Below are positions 8,504-17,391 of a DNA stretch of 64,000 bases, piece after piece. The position numbers and the translations under genes were made by a program. This stretch comes from Desulfomicrobium sp. ZS1 (GTDB lineage Bacteria; Desulfobacterota; Desulfovibrionia; Desulfovibrionales; Desulfomicrobiaceae), in the NCBI RefSeq assembly GCF_024204645.1, contig NZ_CP100351.1:744001-808000 (forward strand). The letters run 5' to 3'. Position 1 is the stretch's first letter. Each line of letters opens with the position of its first letter. The notes below the pieces were generated by a model, which ran no database searches, was not told the DNA's origin, and saw nothing but the letters and a program-made list of their open reading frames with translations.

Positions 8504-9634
8504 TCAGGCCATGCGCTCCCCGCAATGGTTGCAGAACGTGGACGAGGCCAGGTTTTCCTGGCCGCAGGACGGACATTTCGCCGTCTCGCGGACGCTGCCC
8601 GCCTGCCTGCCGCAGCGGGGACAGAAGCGCGTGCCCGGAGCCAGATTCTTGCCGCAGCCTTTGCACTGTTCAAAAACGACCAGCTGGTGCCCGCAAGAGG
8701 GGCAGAATTTGTCGTCCTGGCGGATGGGCTGGCTGCATTCCGGACATGTGAGGCCGCTTGCCTGCGCGGTCGGTGCGGGCTGCCCTGCCAGCTGCATGGC
8801 CTGAGCCATGAGCGAGGGCATCATGAAGCCCACCCCGAGCCCCATGGACTCGCCCGCGCCGCCAGGGTTCGCGGCCGCCTTTTCCATGGCCGATGCGGCT
8901 TTGAGTTGCATCAGCTTGTTCATGTCGTCGAACATGCCAAGCTTGGTCTTGTCGTCCATGGCCTTCTGGACTTCGGGCGGCGGAGTGATGGCATTGATGA
9001 AGAGCTGGTTCAGGGACAGTCCGAAATGGCGGAAATCGTGCTGCAGTCGTTCACGCAGGCCTGCGGACCATGCTTCGTAGCGGCTGGGCAGGTTCAGGAT
9101 GGTGTCCATGTTTTCGCCCAGGTAGTCATTGAATCTGGAGACGATGACCTTGCCCAGATAGTCGCTGAGGTCGGTCACGGAAAAAGAGGCCATGGTGCCC
9201 ACAAGCGAGTTGATGAAGAGCAGGGGCTGCACGATCTGGATGTTGAACATGCCGTAGGCGCGCAGGCGGATGAGTCCAAGCTCCGAGTCCTTGAAGGCCA
9301 CCGGCTCCCGGGTGCCCCACTTGAGGTTGGGGAAGACCTTGGTGTTCACCATGTAGGCTTCCGCCCGAAGCGGGCTCTCAAGACCCCAGGGAATGCCCAT
9401 GATCTTGTTCAGGATGGGAATGTTGGCGGTTTTCAAGGTGTGCCTGCCCGGTCCGAAGACATGCACGGCCTTGCCGTTGTAGAAGAAAATGCCGGCCTGG
9501 GATTCGCGCACGACCATCTGCGCGCCGTACTTGATCTCGCCGGAGCCTTCCTGCGGGAAGCGCCGGGCGAACTCCTGACCGCTGTCGTCAAACCATTCGA
9601 TGAGTTCCAGAAAGAAAAGATTGTCGACTCCCAT
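8504..9634 (-). CDS. SPFH/band-7 domain protein with three C-terminal zinc ribbons (YdjI-like)
   Basis: 376 residues. Residues of about 20-230 form an SPFH (stomatin/prohibitin/flotillin) domain without the usual N-terminal membrane anchor, the type previously annotated as virion core protein-like (Bacillus YdjI). After an Ala/Gly/Met-rich linker there are three zinc ribbons: Cys297/300/311/314, Cys324/327/338/341 and Cys354/357/368/371. YdjI-type proteins are known to associate with membranes through partner proteins. Here the partner candidate is the coupled zinc-ribbon protein downstream. GGAGGA precedes ATG 9634. A promoter candidate with an overlapping inverted repeat lies just upstream. 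Confidence 0.85.
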   Translation of the reverse strand: MGVDNLFFLELIEWFDDSGQEFARRFPQEGSGEIKYGAQMVVRESQAGIFFYNGKAVHVFGPGRHTLKTANIPILNKIMGIPWGLESPLRAEAYMVNTKVFPNLKWGTREPVAFKDSELGLIRLRAYGMFNIQIVQPLLFINSLVGTMASFSVTDLSDYLGKVIVSRFNDYLGENMDTILNLPSRYEAWSAGLRERLQHDFRHFGLSLNQLFINAITPPPEVQKAMDDKTKLGMFDDMNKLMQLKAASAMEKAAANPGGAGESMGLGVGFMMPSLMAQAMQLAGQPAPTAQASGLTCPECSQPIRQDDKFCPSCGHQLVVFEQCKGCGKNLAPGTRFCPRCGRQAGSVRETAKCPSCGQENLASSTFCNHCGERMA

Positions 9635-9667
9635 TCGTCCTCCATGGCCTGATAATTTGTCCTAAGG

Positions 9668-9696
9668 GCTATAGGACGATTCACTTGCAATTACAA
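9668..9696 (-). promoter_or_regulatory. Candidate sigma-70 promoter for the SPFH/zinc-ribbon operon with an overlapping inverted repeat
   Basis: Reading the minus strand, TTGTAA (9696-9691) and TATAGC (9673-9668) are separated by 17 bp, 34 bp upstream of ATG 9634. An inverted repeat, GTCCTA-N7-TAGGAC (9659-9677), overlaps the -10 element and could be an operator. The evidence is pattern only. Confidence 0.4.
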
Positions 9697-9745
9697 CTTG
9701 GGGCACTTAGTGAACATTGCTTGTCACATGAAACGGAGGGATCCC

Positions 9746-10276
9746 ATGCATCGCAGCAAGGAAATCATGGCTGCTCGCGATATCGAGCGCACACTTGACC
9801 GTCTCGCCTGCCAGATTTTGGAACAGATCACGGATCACGAGTCCATCGCCCTGGTCGGTATCCAGCGGCGCGGCGCAGACCTCGCCTGCAGGCTGTGCGG
9901 CCTTTTGTCGGAGCGCACCAAGCGGGCCATTCCCTGCGGAGAACTGGACATCAATCTGTACCGCGACGACTGGACCTCCTCCACGGCGACTCCGAACATC
10001 AACGCCACGCGCATCGATTTTTCCGTGGAAGGCAAGACCATCATCCTTATCGACGACGTGCTGTTCACCGGCCGCACCATTCGCTGCGCGCTGGAGGCCA
10101 TCCTGGATTTCGGCAGGCCGGAGGCGGTGAAGCTGCTGGTCCTGGTCGACCGTGGGCACCGCGAGCTGCCCATTCAGGCTGATTTTGTCGGCAAGACCGT
10201 GGCCACGGAGCGCGGTCGGCAGGTCAACGTTTACCTGCAGGAGCGCGACGGCAAGGACCAGGTCGTGCTGAGCTGA
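9746..10276 (+). CDS. pyrR: Bifunctional pyrimidine operon regulator / uracil phosphoribosyltransferase PyrR
   Basis: 176 residues of the type I phosphoribosyltransferase fold. The PRPP loop TIILIDDVLFTGRTIR lies at about residues 98-113, and the VGIQRRGADLA (37-47) and DINLYRDD (68-75) motifs are characteristic of PyrR. In Gram-positive bacteria PyrR binds pyr mRNA; in this group it may be mainly a UPRTase, and I see no pyr leader nearby. ATG 9746 is preceded by GGAGGG, which decides against the longer frame from 9698. The gene stands alone, followed by a terminator, and converges with dapA. Confidence 0.9.
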   Translation: MHRSKEIMAARDIERTLDRLACQILEQITDHESIALVGIQRRGADLACRLCGLLSERTKRAIPCGELDINLYRDDWTSSTATPNINATRIDFSVEGKTIILIDDVLFTGRTIRCALEAILDFGRPEAVKLLVLVDRGHRELPIQADFVGKTVATERGRQVNVYLQERDGKDQVVLS

Positions 10277-10298
10277 TTTTTCTTGCGTCAAAAAGACA

Positions 10299-10334
10299 AA
10301 GGCCGCCTCCCCATTGGGGACTGCGGCCTTTTTT
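10299..10334. terminator. Rho-independent terminator between pyrR and dapA
   Basis: AAGGCCGC (10299-10306) pairs with GCGGCCTT (10323-10330) and is followed by T6 on the plus strand (10329-10334). A short inner CCCC/GGGG stem strengthens it. It mainly ends pyrR; the minus-strand tail (a few T before CTTTTT) is weaker but could also act for dapA. Confidence 0.8.
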
Positions 10335-10353
10335 CATGTCGTGCGCTAGAGGA

Positions 10354-11232
10354 TCAGATCAGTTTCTTGTCTGCCAGGAACCCTCGCAGGGTTTCGGCGT
10401 TGGCCGGACTCATGGCGGTCAGGGGGAGGCGCATCTCAAGGTTGATGCGGCCCATGAGGGAGAGGGCGGTCTTGACCGGAATGGGGTTGGTTTCAATGAA
10501 CATCATGCGTGAGAACGACGCCAGCAGGTAGTGCATCTCCCGCGCTTTGGGCAGATCGGCCGCAAACCAGGCGGAGCAGAGCGCGCTCATTTTATCGGGC
10601 AGAATGTTCGAGACCACCGAGATGACGCCGCAGCCGCCCACGGACAAAAGGGGCAGCACCGTGAAGTCATCGCCGGAGAGCACCTGGAAGTCGGGCCCGC
10701 AGAATTCCAGGACCTGCGACACCTGATTCAGATCGCCTGTGGCTTCCTTGATGCCGACCACGTCCGGGATGTCCTTGTTCAGCCTGGCCACCGTGGGCGG
10801 AAGCAGGTTGACGCTGGTGCGGCCCGGAACGTTGTACAGGATGAAGGGCATGGACACTTCTTCGGCGATGCGCTTGAAGTGCTGGTAAAGGCCTTCCTGG
10901 GTCGGTTTGTTGTAGTAGGGAGTGATGAGCAGCGCGCCATCGGCTCCTGCTTCCTTGGCGAAGCGGGTCAGTTCCACTGCCTCGGCAGTGTTGTTCGATC
11001 CGGCTCCGGCCAGGACCGGCACCCGGCCCTTGACCTGGTCCACGCAAATTCGGATCACCTGTTTGTGTTCGTCGTGGCTCATGGTGGCGGATTCTCCGGT
11101 GGTGCCGCAGGGCACTACGCCGTTGATCCCGCTTTGGATCTGCCATTCGATCAGTTTTCGATAGGCTTCTTCGTCAAGCTGGCCGTTTGAAAACGGGGTG
11201 ACCAGGGCTGTAAACGCTCCTTTGAATTGCAT
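10354..11232 (-). CDS. dapA: 4-hydroxy-tetrahydrodipicolinate synthase
   Basis: Condenses pyruvate and aspartate semialdehyde, the first committed step to diaminopimelate and lysine. It has 292 residues, the family length. Schiff-base Lys162 lies in [10 protein letters not shown], Tyr133 in [10 protein letters not shown], and the paired Thr44-Thr45 in CGTTGES. GGAGGA precedes ATG 11232. It lies 50 bp downstream of dapF on the same strand, so both enzymes of the diaminopimelate pathway are probably made from one transcript. Confidence 0.97.
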   Translation of the reverse strand: MQFKGAFTALVTPFSNGQLDEEAYRKLIEWQIQSGINGVVPCGTTGESATMSHDEHKQVIRICVDQVKGRVPVLAGAGSNNTAEAVELTRFAKEAGADGALLITPYYNKPTQEGLYQHFKRIAEEVSMPFILYNVPGRTSVNLLPPTVARLNKDIPDVVGIKEATGDLNQVSQVLEFCGPDFQVLSGDDFTVLPLLSVGGCGVISVVSNILPDKMSALCSAWFAADLPKAREMHYLLASFSRMMFIETNPIPVKTALSLMGRINLEMRLPLTAMSPANAETLRGFLADKKLI

Positions 11233-11282
11233 CGTTTCCTCCCGGATTGGGGCTGTGGTTGATACGCTGGCCGTCTGAAGCC

Positions 11283-12122
11283 TTAAAGGCCCAAGGCGGC
11301 GGGGCAGAACTCGCCCTTGTAGACGAGCTGGGCTTTGCCGCGCAGGAAAATATCCGAGCCGTGAACGCTGATCTCAAGCACCTCGCCACCCGAAGTGGTC
11401 ACTTTGGCCTTGGGGTCGCACAGACCCAGCGCGTGGGCCACGGCCACCGAGGCCGCAGCGCCCGTGCCGCAGGCATAGGTTTCGCTCTCCACGCCGCGTT
11501 CGTAGGTGCGCAGCAGAAGCTCGCTTCGGCTGACGACCTGGATGAAGTTGGCGTTGGTTCCGGCCGGGGCGAAGTGGTCGTGATAGCGGACCTTGGCTCC
11601 AAGCCCTTTCACGTCGATGCTCTTGACGTCGGGCGTGACTACGACCGTGTGCGGGACGCCGGTGTTGGCGAAATGGGCGGTCCAGGTCCGGCCGTCCAGA
11701 TCAAGGGCGACGTTCAGGGCCATGTCCCGCGCCGGGGTCAGCTGCACGTTCACTTCGCCTGCCTCGGGGAAGACCTGGGCGTGCACAGTGCCCGCATCGG
11801 TGAGCATGAGGTGCTTCGCCGGGGCCATGCCCAGCGTGTAGGCCAGGAGGGTGGCGCAGCGCGACCCGTTGCCGCACATCTCGGCCCTGGAGCCGTCGGC
11901 ATTGAAAAAGTGCCAACGCGTTGCGGCCTGTCCGGAGTCGTCAATTTCCAGAAATATGATGCCGTCGGCGCCGATGCTGAAGGCGTGAGGGCACAGCGTT
12001 TTGGCCCAGCGGGGCATGTCCTCGGGGGAGATGGTCTTGGCGCGGTTGTCGATGACGATGAAGTCGTTGCCGCTGCCTTGCATCTTGTAAAAAAACTGGG
12101 TCGGGCCGGTGAAAATGGTCAT
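11283..12122 (-). CDS. dapF: Diaminopimelate epimerase
   Basis: Converts LL- to meso-diaminopimelate for peptidoglycan and lysine. It has 279 residues. Both catalytic cysteines are visible: Cys83 in EMCGNGSRC and Cys218 in [10 protein letters not shown]. The N-terminal [13 protein letters not shown] motif is typical. It lies 70 bp after the selenoprotein gene and 50 bp before dapA, in the long minus-strand gene block. Confidence 0.96.
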   Translation of the reverse strand: MTIFTGPTQFFYKMQGSGNDFIVIDNRAKTISPEDMPRWAKTLCPHAFSIGADGIIFLEIDDSGQAATRWHFFNADGSRAEMCGNGSRCATLLAYTLGMAPAKHLMLTDAGTVHAQVFPEAGEVNVQLTPARDMALNVALDLDGRTWTAHFANTGVPHTVVVTPDVKSIDVKGLGAKVRYHDHFAPAGTNANFIQVVSRSELLLRTYERGVESETYACGTGAAASVAVAHALGLCDPKAKVTTSGGEVLEISVHGSDIFLRGKAQLVYKGEFCPAALGL

Positions 12123-12192
12123 GCGTGTTCCCTGAAAGAATGTATTATGAGTGTCGAATTATGAGGATTTGCGCCAAAATGCAAGAAATTGG

Positions 12193-13047
12193 CTAGGGAT
12201 TGAAGATGGCGTTGATTGCCGGGTCCGCGGCGACCGTTCCGCCAAGGGGCACAGACTCGGTGAAAACCGTCGTTTGCGGTTCCCAGGCGATCTTGGTGTC
12301 GGGTGCCGGCAGTTTGGGGATGGTCACGCTGAGGATGCTTCTGCCTTTGGTGAAGGCCCGCGTCCAGAGCAGCGAGTTGTCGCGCAGGTAAAGTCCGGTA
12401 TAGCCCGGTCCTTGGCCCGATCCGAGAATGATGTCGAAAGCCGCGCCGTGGCGGTCAATGAATTCCTGCTCCCGGTTCGCTCCCCAGGTGCTGACCCCGA
12501 TGATCAGATTGTGCTTGCCGTTCTTGCGCAGCGCTTCGGCGAAATCGGCGGCCTTCCTTTCAAGGTCCGGGTCGTGCTGGCCGCTGTCCGGGAAAAGGAC
12601 AAAGGCCAGGCTGCCGTCCGGTACGTTCTTGACGACCAGTTTCGGTTCGCCCAAAGGGCCGCTCCACACCGGCCCGGCTTCCAAGCCTGCGTGTTCAAAG
12701 GCCGTTGCGTCATTGGAAGCGCGCAGTGCGATGTCGTAGCCGAGCAGGTCGTAGGCTTTCTTGAGCTTGGAAATGATGGAAGGATGCCTGTCCCTCTCCA
12801 GACCGAAGGGGGAAAACTCGTACCCTCCGCTGACAATGACGGTGCTTGCACTTTCGCGTGCGGCTTTGAAACTGGTGGCCCGCCGGGCCAACCCCCCGTA
12901 GGTTTTCCCCCCTCAGCTGGGACAGGGATTGAATTCACCCAGGCTGTTGGCGGTAAAAAGGATGGTTGTTTCAGCCCCGGCCAGGGCCGGCGAAAAAAGG
13001 CCAAGGGCCAGGACAAGCCAGAGCGCGGCATGGACGCGTATGTGCAC
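12193..13047 (-). CDS. UshA-like exported selenoprotein; in-frame UGA read as selenocysteine
   Basis: The frame runs from GTG 13047 (GAAGAGG just upstream) to the stop at 12193, with one internal TGA at 12913-12915, codon 45. Ignoring the TGA gives 284 residues: a clear signal peptide (ALWLVLALGLFSPALA, about 8-23), then ILFTANSLGEFNPCPSU followed by GGKTYGGLARR. The start resembles the metal-binding beginning of UshA/5'-nucleotidase-type metallophosphoesterases. Later segments (VIVSGGYEF, LIIGVSTWG, DIILGSGQG) fit such a fold, although the classic GNHD motif is not seen. UGA sits in a CPSU (CxxU) motif and is followed by a hairpin. Proteins named UshA-like (seleno)protein family 2 are, as I recall, annotated in related bacteria. 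A TTG-started 232-residue version would lose the signal peptide. A simple nonsense mutation is the alternative. Confidence 0.8.
12874..12893 (-). promoter_or_regulatory. Candidate bacterial SECIS hairpin
   Basis: On the minus strand, GGT-T-GGCCC pairs with GGGCC-ACC around a GCC loop. The loop begins 29 nt after the UGA at 12913-12915, in the distance range expected for SelB-binding hairpins, and starts with a G. The stem is within the coding sequence. No folding energy was computed. Confidence 0.5.
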
Positions 13048-13057
13048 GGGAGCCTCT

Positions 13058-13864
13058 TCAGATCAGGGGTTTGAGGATTGGGCTGCGGGAGATGAGATCT
13101 TTGAGCCGGGTTCGGCGGTCCATGATCTTTTTTGCGATTTCTCGGATGTCCTGGGCAGCCTGGCAGCCGGGCGCGAATTTCAGCAGCGGGACCTGATGCC
13201 GGACGGACTCCGTGACCATGGGGTCGCGGTGCACCACGCCAAGCAGGCTGATGGGCAGATTCAGGAAATGCCCGCAGGCCTGGGCCAGACGCTCGAAGGC
13301 GTTTTTGGCCTCTTTGTGCGATTCGGCCATGTTTACGATGACCTGGAAATTCTTGATCTGATGCTGGGTGAAAAGCACCTTGATCAGGGCATAGCTGTCG
13401 GTCAGGGACGTGGGTTCAGGGGTGATGACCACGATCCGCTCCTGAGGCATGGCCGCGAATGAAAGCACCGTCGGGCTGATGCCGGCGCCCAGATCAAGGA
13501 TCAGGAAGTTGTAGCGTCTGAACAGGGCGTCGAGCTTGTCCAGCAGCAAACTCTGCACGTCCTCGTCCATCTCCACCAGTTCGGCCACTCCGGAGGCGGA
13601 GGGCAGCAGGACGAGCCCGTCTCCGGCCAGGGGGATGACCACGTTTTCGGCCGCGGCCTCACCGAGCAGATCCTGCAGGTTTTTTTCAGGGGAAAGGCCA
13701 AGGAGCACGTCCAGGTTGGCCAGCCCCAGGTCGGCGTCCAGCAGGATAAGGGAATTGCCGAGGTCATGCAGGGCAAAACAGAGGTTCAGGGCGAGATTGG
13801 TCTTGCCTACGCCGCCTTTGCCGCTGGCAACGGCGATGCTGAGTGTCGTGTTGACTTCTGTCAT
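13058..13864 (-). CDS. MinD/FlhG-family P-loop ATPase
   Basis: 268 residues. The deviant Walker A motif GKGGVGKT lies at residues 15-22, followed by DADLGLANLDVLLG, the FlhG/YlxH-like switch region, and LILDLGAGI as the Walker B region. It lacks the C-terminal amphipathic membrane helix of MinD, and the ANLD signature is closer to FlhG, which controls flagellar number and placement. No flagellar genes adjoin it, so the client is unknown. ATG 13864 is preceded by GGACCG. It lies between the diguanylate cyclase and the selenoprotein, with gaps of about 13 and 10 bp. Confidence 0.85.
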   Translation of the reverse strand: MTEVNTTLSIAVASGKGGVGKTNLALNLCFALHDLGNSLILLDADLGLANLDVLLGLSPEKNLQDLLGEAAAENVVIPLAGDGLVLLPSASGVAELVEMDEDVQSLLLDKLDALFRRYNFLILDLGAGISPTVLSFAAMPQERIVVITPEPTSLTDSYALIKVLFTQHQIKNFQVIVNMAESHKEAKNAFERLAQACGHFLNLPISLLGVVHRDPMVTESVRHQVPLLKFAPGCQAAQDIREIAKKIMDRRTRLKDLISRSPILKPLI

Positions 13865-13877
13865 ATCGGTCCTTGTT

Positions 13878-14720
13878 CTACTCCGCGCTTGATGAAGGGT
13901 CGGAGAATGAGGAAAAAAGAAAGCGTTTTTCGTTCTGGTGCACCAGTGACTGCTCCTCGCCATAGCCGAGGTCCAGGATGGGCGAGGTCTCGATCCTGTT
14001 CTTTCCGGTCCGCTTGGCGCGGTACAAGGCTTTGTCCGCCTCGGCCAGCAGCTTGACCGGATCAGGGGTCAGTTTGCCCCGATAGCTTGCCACGCCCATG
14101 GACATGGTCATGCTGAGCCGGGCGTCGCCACAGGTGATTCGGGTCGTCTGAATGATCGATTGGATGCGCTGCAGGAGCTTCAAGGCCCGGGCCAGTCCCG
14201 TGCCGGGCAGCAGCAGGGCGAACTCCTCGCCTCCGATGCGGGCCGCCGTATCGATCATTCTCATTTCGTTAAGCAAGATTGACGCCACGGTCTTGATGAC
14301 ATCGTCTCCGCAGGGGTGTCCATAGGTGTCGTTGACGGCCTTGAAGTTGTCCAGATCCATGATGCACAGTGTCAGTGGCGTCTTGAAGCGCGAGGAGCGT
14401 TCGACCTCCATGACCATGGTCTGGTCGAATCCCCGGCGGTTGGCCAGGCCGGTCAATGGATCCAGGCCCTGCAAAACGGTCAGGTGCTCGATGTGTTCCT
14501 TGAGCCGCACCAGCGCCGGAAATTTGTCGCCGTGCAGGGGCACGACGACCCAATGCCCCAGATTCTTCTCGCGTAGCCGTTCGGACCAGGACGGATCGGA
14601 GCGGATCAATCGAACCAGGGCGGCCACCCCGGAAATGACCGGGGAAAGCCGTAATTCCTGTTCCAGGATCTCAAGTTCGCCCAGCAGCGTCTCGTCAGAA
14701 GGAAGATTATGATTTGCCAT
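13878..14720 (-). CDS. Diguanylate cyclase (GGDEF domain)
   Basis: 280 residues. Residues of about 1-85 form an unassigned N-terminal region, and the rest is a GGDEF domain with the active-site motif GGEEF at 163-167. An inhibitory RxxD site (Arg154-Asp157) lies five residues before the motif, so feedback inhibition by c-di-GMP is likely. The DPLTGLANRR motif marks the domain start. No membrane segments are seen, so it is cytoplasmic. The start overlaps the end of prfB by 14 bp. A PilZ protein in the same block may be a receiver of the c-di-GMP signal (inference). Confidence 0.9.
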   Translation of the reverse strand: MANHNLPSDETLLGELEILEQELRLSPVISGVAALVRLIRSDPSWSERLREKNLGHWVVVPLHGDKFPALVRLKEHIEHLTVLQGLDPLTGLANRRGFDQTMVMEVERSSRFKTPLTLCIMDLDNFKAVNDTYGHPCGDDVIKTVASILLNEMRMIDTAARIGGEEFALLLPGTGLARALKLLQRIQSIIQTTRITCGDARLSMTMSMGVASYRGKLTPDPVKLLAEADKALYRAKRTGKNRIETSPILDLGYGEEQSLVHQNEKRFLFSSFSDPSSSAE

Positions 14721-15817
14721 GCAGGTACAAAAGATAATTGTGTATGAATGCGTCAATGTTGCCGTCGAGCACCGAGTCGACGTTGCTGGTGTCCGTGCCT
14801 GTGCGGTGGTCCTTGACCAGACGGTAGGGCTGCAGGGTGTAGGTCCTGATCTGGGAACCAAACGCGATGGCTCCCTTGGCAACATATTCGGCCTGCCGTT
14901 CGCTTGCGATTTTTTGCAGCTCGAGTTCGTAAAGGCGGGCTTTCAGGACCTTCATGGCCGCCTCCTTGTTCTTGTGCTGGGATTTTTCGTTCTGGCACTG
15001 GGCCACCAGTCCGGTGGGGATGTGCGTCACGCGTACCGCCGAGTCTGTCGTGTTCACGGACTGCCCTCCTGGTCCGCTGGAGCGGAAGATGTCGACCCGG
15101 ACGTCCTCGTCCCGGATCTCGATTTCGATGTCCTGACCTGCGTCGGGATATACGTCGACGGAGGCGAAGGAAGTGTGTCGCCGTCCGCTGGAGTCGAAGG
15201 GCGAAATGCGGATCAGGCGATGGGTCCCTTTTTCACCTTTGAGCTGGCCGTAGGCATAGGGTCCGTGAATGTGCAGGGTCACGCTCTTGATGCCCGCCTC
15301 GTCGCCGGGGAGGAGGTCCAAAAGCTCGACCTTGAAGCCCGCGCGCTCGGAGAAGCGGCGGTACATGCGCAGCAGCATTTCGGCCCAGTCCTGGGACTCG
15401 GTGCCTCCCGCGCCGGGATGGATTTCGAGGATGGCCTCGCTCACATCCTCCGGATCGCTGAGCAGGGTCCGCATCTGGGCGGCTTCGAGCTTGGCGCTCA
15501 TTTCCTCCAGGGCTTCCTCCAGGGCCTGCAGCATCTCCTGGGTCTGTTCGGCGGCGGCCATCTCGACCCATTCCAGCGCGTTGTCCCTGGCTTGCAGGAG
15601 GGCTTCCCATTCATCGACCCGGCTCTCAAGCTGGGTCTTCTCCTGCAGCACCGGGGTCAGCAGTTCGGGTTTGTCCCAGGCTCCGGGCGCTGAGATCTGC
15701 TTTTCGATCTCATTCAGGCGTTCCTTGTTCCTGCGCAGGTCAAAGCCGCCTCCAGAAGTCGGTGAAACGTTCGTCCAATTGCGCGGCCCGGGCTTTGAGT
15801 TCTGAATATTGCAGCAT
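14707..15817 (-). CDS. prfB: Peptide chain release factor 2, with programmed +1 frameshift
   Basis: Recognises UAA and UGA stop codons and releases the peptide. The gene is read in two frames: codons 1-25 from ATG 15817 to CTT (15745-15743), then a +1 shift past TGA (15742-15740) into GAC (15741-15739) and on to the stop at 14707. The joined protein has 369 residues. With this joining the SPF tripeptide falls at 205-207 and the GGQ motif at 250-252, the same positions as in E. coli RF2, which confirms the shift. It ends inside the start of the diguanylate cyclase gene and follows lnt by 11 bp. Confidence 0.95.
15739..15753 (-). promoter_or_regulatory. prfB autoregulatory frameshift site
   Basis: On the minus strand the site reads GGAGG-CGG-CTT-TGA-C: an internal Shine-Dalgarno-like GGAGG three bases before the slippery CUU, then UGA and C. 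This is the classic RF2 layout. Low RF2 favours slipping and so RF2 synthesis. Confidence 0.93.
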
Positions 15818-15828
15818 GATGTTCTCGA

Positions 15829-17391
15829 TTACGTGTGATTTTTTCGACCTGTCCACCAAAGAAACCCGAGGAGGGCAGACGCCAGCATGGGAAAGGTCAT
15901 GTGAATGAAAAAGAAATGTTCGTGGTAAAAGGTCGTCTCTGTCAAGAGCGGTATGGCCGGGTCGTGCGCGATCTTGGCCGTGAAGAGGGCTGTTGGCCCG
16001 CGCAGGCTGCCATCGGGGCCGATAAAGGCGCTCACCCCGGAGTTGGTGGCGCGGATAATGGCCCGGTTCTGTTCCACGGCGCGCAGGATGGAGAGATGCA
16101 GGTGTTGCCACGGCGCCGACGAGCGGCCGAACCATGCGTCGTTGCTGATATTGACGAGCACGTTGGCCCCGAGTTCGACTTGCTTCTGGGCCAGTTCCGG
16201 AAAGATCGCTTCATAGCAGATAAGAAGGCCCATGGCCAGCGGGCCGGTTTTGAGCGGCTCGGTATTGCGGCCGGGCTTGAATTCGAATTGTCCGGGCACC
16301 AGCTTGGTGATGAAGGGCAGCCATTTGCCCAGAGGCACGTATTCGCCGAAAGGGACAAGGTGCTCCTTGTCGTAAAAGGCCAGGGACTCCCCGTTCGCGT
16401 TCAGCAGATAGGCGCGGTTGTGCAGGACATACTGGGGCGCGCCGGGTTCCCGGGGAATGGAGTAGGCGGGCGCTCCGGCCAGGACCGGCACCTGCATCCG
16501 CGACACGCCCAGGCGCATGCCCGTGGTCAGGTCGGAAGGGTCCTGGAAATAGAAGGGCATGGCTGTTTCCGGCCAGACGACAAGATCCGGCGCGTTTTCG
16601 GCGACGGCTTTGAACGAAAGGTCGAGGTAGGTCCCGAGGATGCCCGCCTGCATGCCCTCATCCCATTTGAGGCCTTGATCGATATTGCCTTGGATCATGG
16701 ATACCGAGGCCGTGGCCGCCGGGACTTGGGGGGTGCGCGTCAGCGCGGGCAGCAGGCACAGGCCGGCCAGGGGCAGCACGGCCAGACGCGCAAAACCCCT
16801 GCCAAGGACAAGGCAATGGCTCATGCCGACCAGCAGCGCGGACAGCCCGAAGCCGCCGATCCAGGCGGCCAGGCCCAGGGTTTGAGGCCAGGGCGCCATG
16901 GCCTGGGCCAGGGTCAGCCATGAGAAGCCGGTCAGGAAATGGTTGCGGAGCAGTTCCAGGCTGGCCCACAAAAGGCCCGAGGCGAGCATGGCCAAAAGAT
17001 GGGAGATCCGGAGCCTGATCAGGTGCAGGCCCATGCAGAACAGGCCTGCGTAGGCGGCAAGCAGGGCGCCGATCAGGACCGGGCAGGGCAGGGCCAGCGC
17101 CCAGGGCAGTCCGCCGTGATCGTGGACGGGGATGGCCAGCCAGTAAAGGCTGGCGGCATAGCCGGGTAGCGCGGTCAGAAATCCGTTCTTGAAGGCCTGG
17201 GCAAAGCTTTGAGCCCGCAGCGTCGTCAGGATGAGCGCCGCGGGCAGAAGCAGGATGGCCAAAGGAAAGTGCAGAATCGGGTTGGCGAAGCCGAACCAGG
17301 CCCCAACCAGGGCCATGCCCATGGGGCCAAAACGGTGCAAAGAATCAGGACGCTGGTTTGGAGACAATAACCCACTGGATCTGTTTGACAT
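15829..17391 (-). CDS. lnt: Apolipoprotein N-acyltransferase
   Basis: Adds the third acyl chain to lipoproteins at the periplasmic face of the inner membrane. About 520 residues, the family length. An N-terminal set of about six to seven membrane helices is followed by a nitrilase-type domain with the catalytic triad Glu275 (VVWPETAMPF), Lys342 (YDKEHLVPFGEY) and Cys392 (LLICYEAIFPE), and a C-terminal membrane helix. I chose ATG 17391, preceded by AAGGAAG, although it overlaps the upstream gene by 47 bp; ATG 17322 is the alternative. The corC-lnt order is the same as in E. coli. Confidence 0.93.
   Translation of the reverse strand: MSNRSSGLLSPNQRPDSLHRFGPMGMALVGAWFGFANPILHFPLAILLLPAALILTTLRAQSFAQAFKNGFLTALPGYAASLYWLAIPVHDHGGLPWALALPCPVLIGALLAAYAGLFCMGLHLIRLRISHLLAMLASGLLWASLELLRNHFLTGFSWLTLAQAMAPWPQTLGLAAWIGGFGLSALLVGMSHCLVLGRGFARLAVLPLAGLCLLPALTRTPQVPAATASVSMIQGNIDQGLKWDEGMQAGILGTYLDLSFKAVAENAPDLVVWPETAMPFYFQDPSDLTTGMRLGVSRMQVPVLAGAPAYSIPREPGAPQYVLHNRAYLLNANGESLAFYDKEHLVPFGEYVPLGKWLPFITKLVPGQFEFKPGRNTEPLKTGPLAMGLLICYEAIFPELAQKQVELGANVLVNISNDAWFGRSSAPWQHLHLSILRAVEQNRAIIRATNSGVSAFIGPDGSLRGPTALFTAKIAHDPAIPLLTETTFYHEHFFFIHMTFPMLASALLGFLWWTGRKNHT

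Noticed and set aside
12193..12891. The 232-residue open frame beginning at TTG 12891 taken as a complete gene
   Set aside because: It lacks the signal peptide and the first conserved motif, which lie directly upstream in the same frame across a TGA. Selenocysteine read-through explains both parts better.
15740..15817. Disrupted prfB pseudogene
   Set aside because: The interruption has the exact RF2 frameshift signal, and joined motif positions match E. coli RF2.
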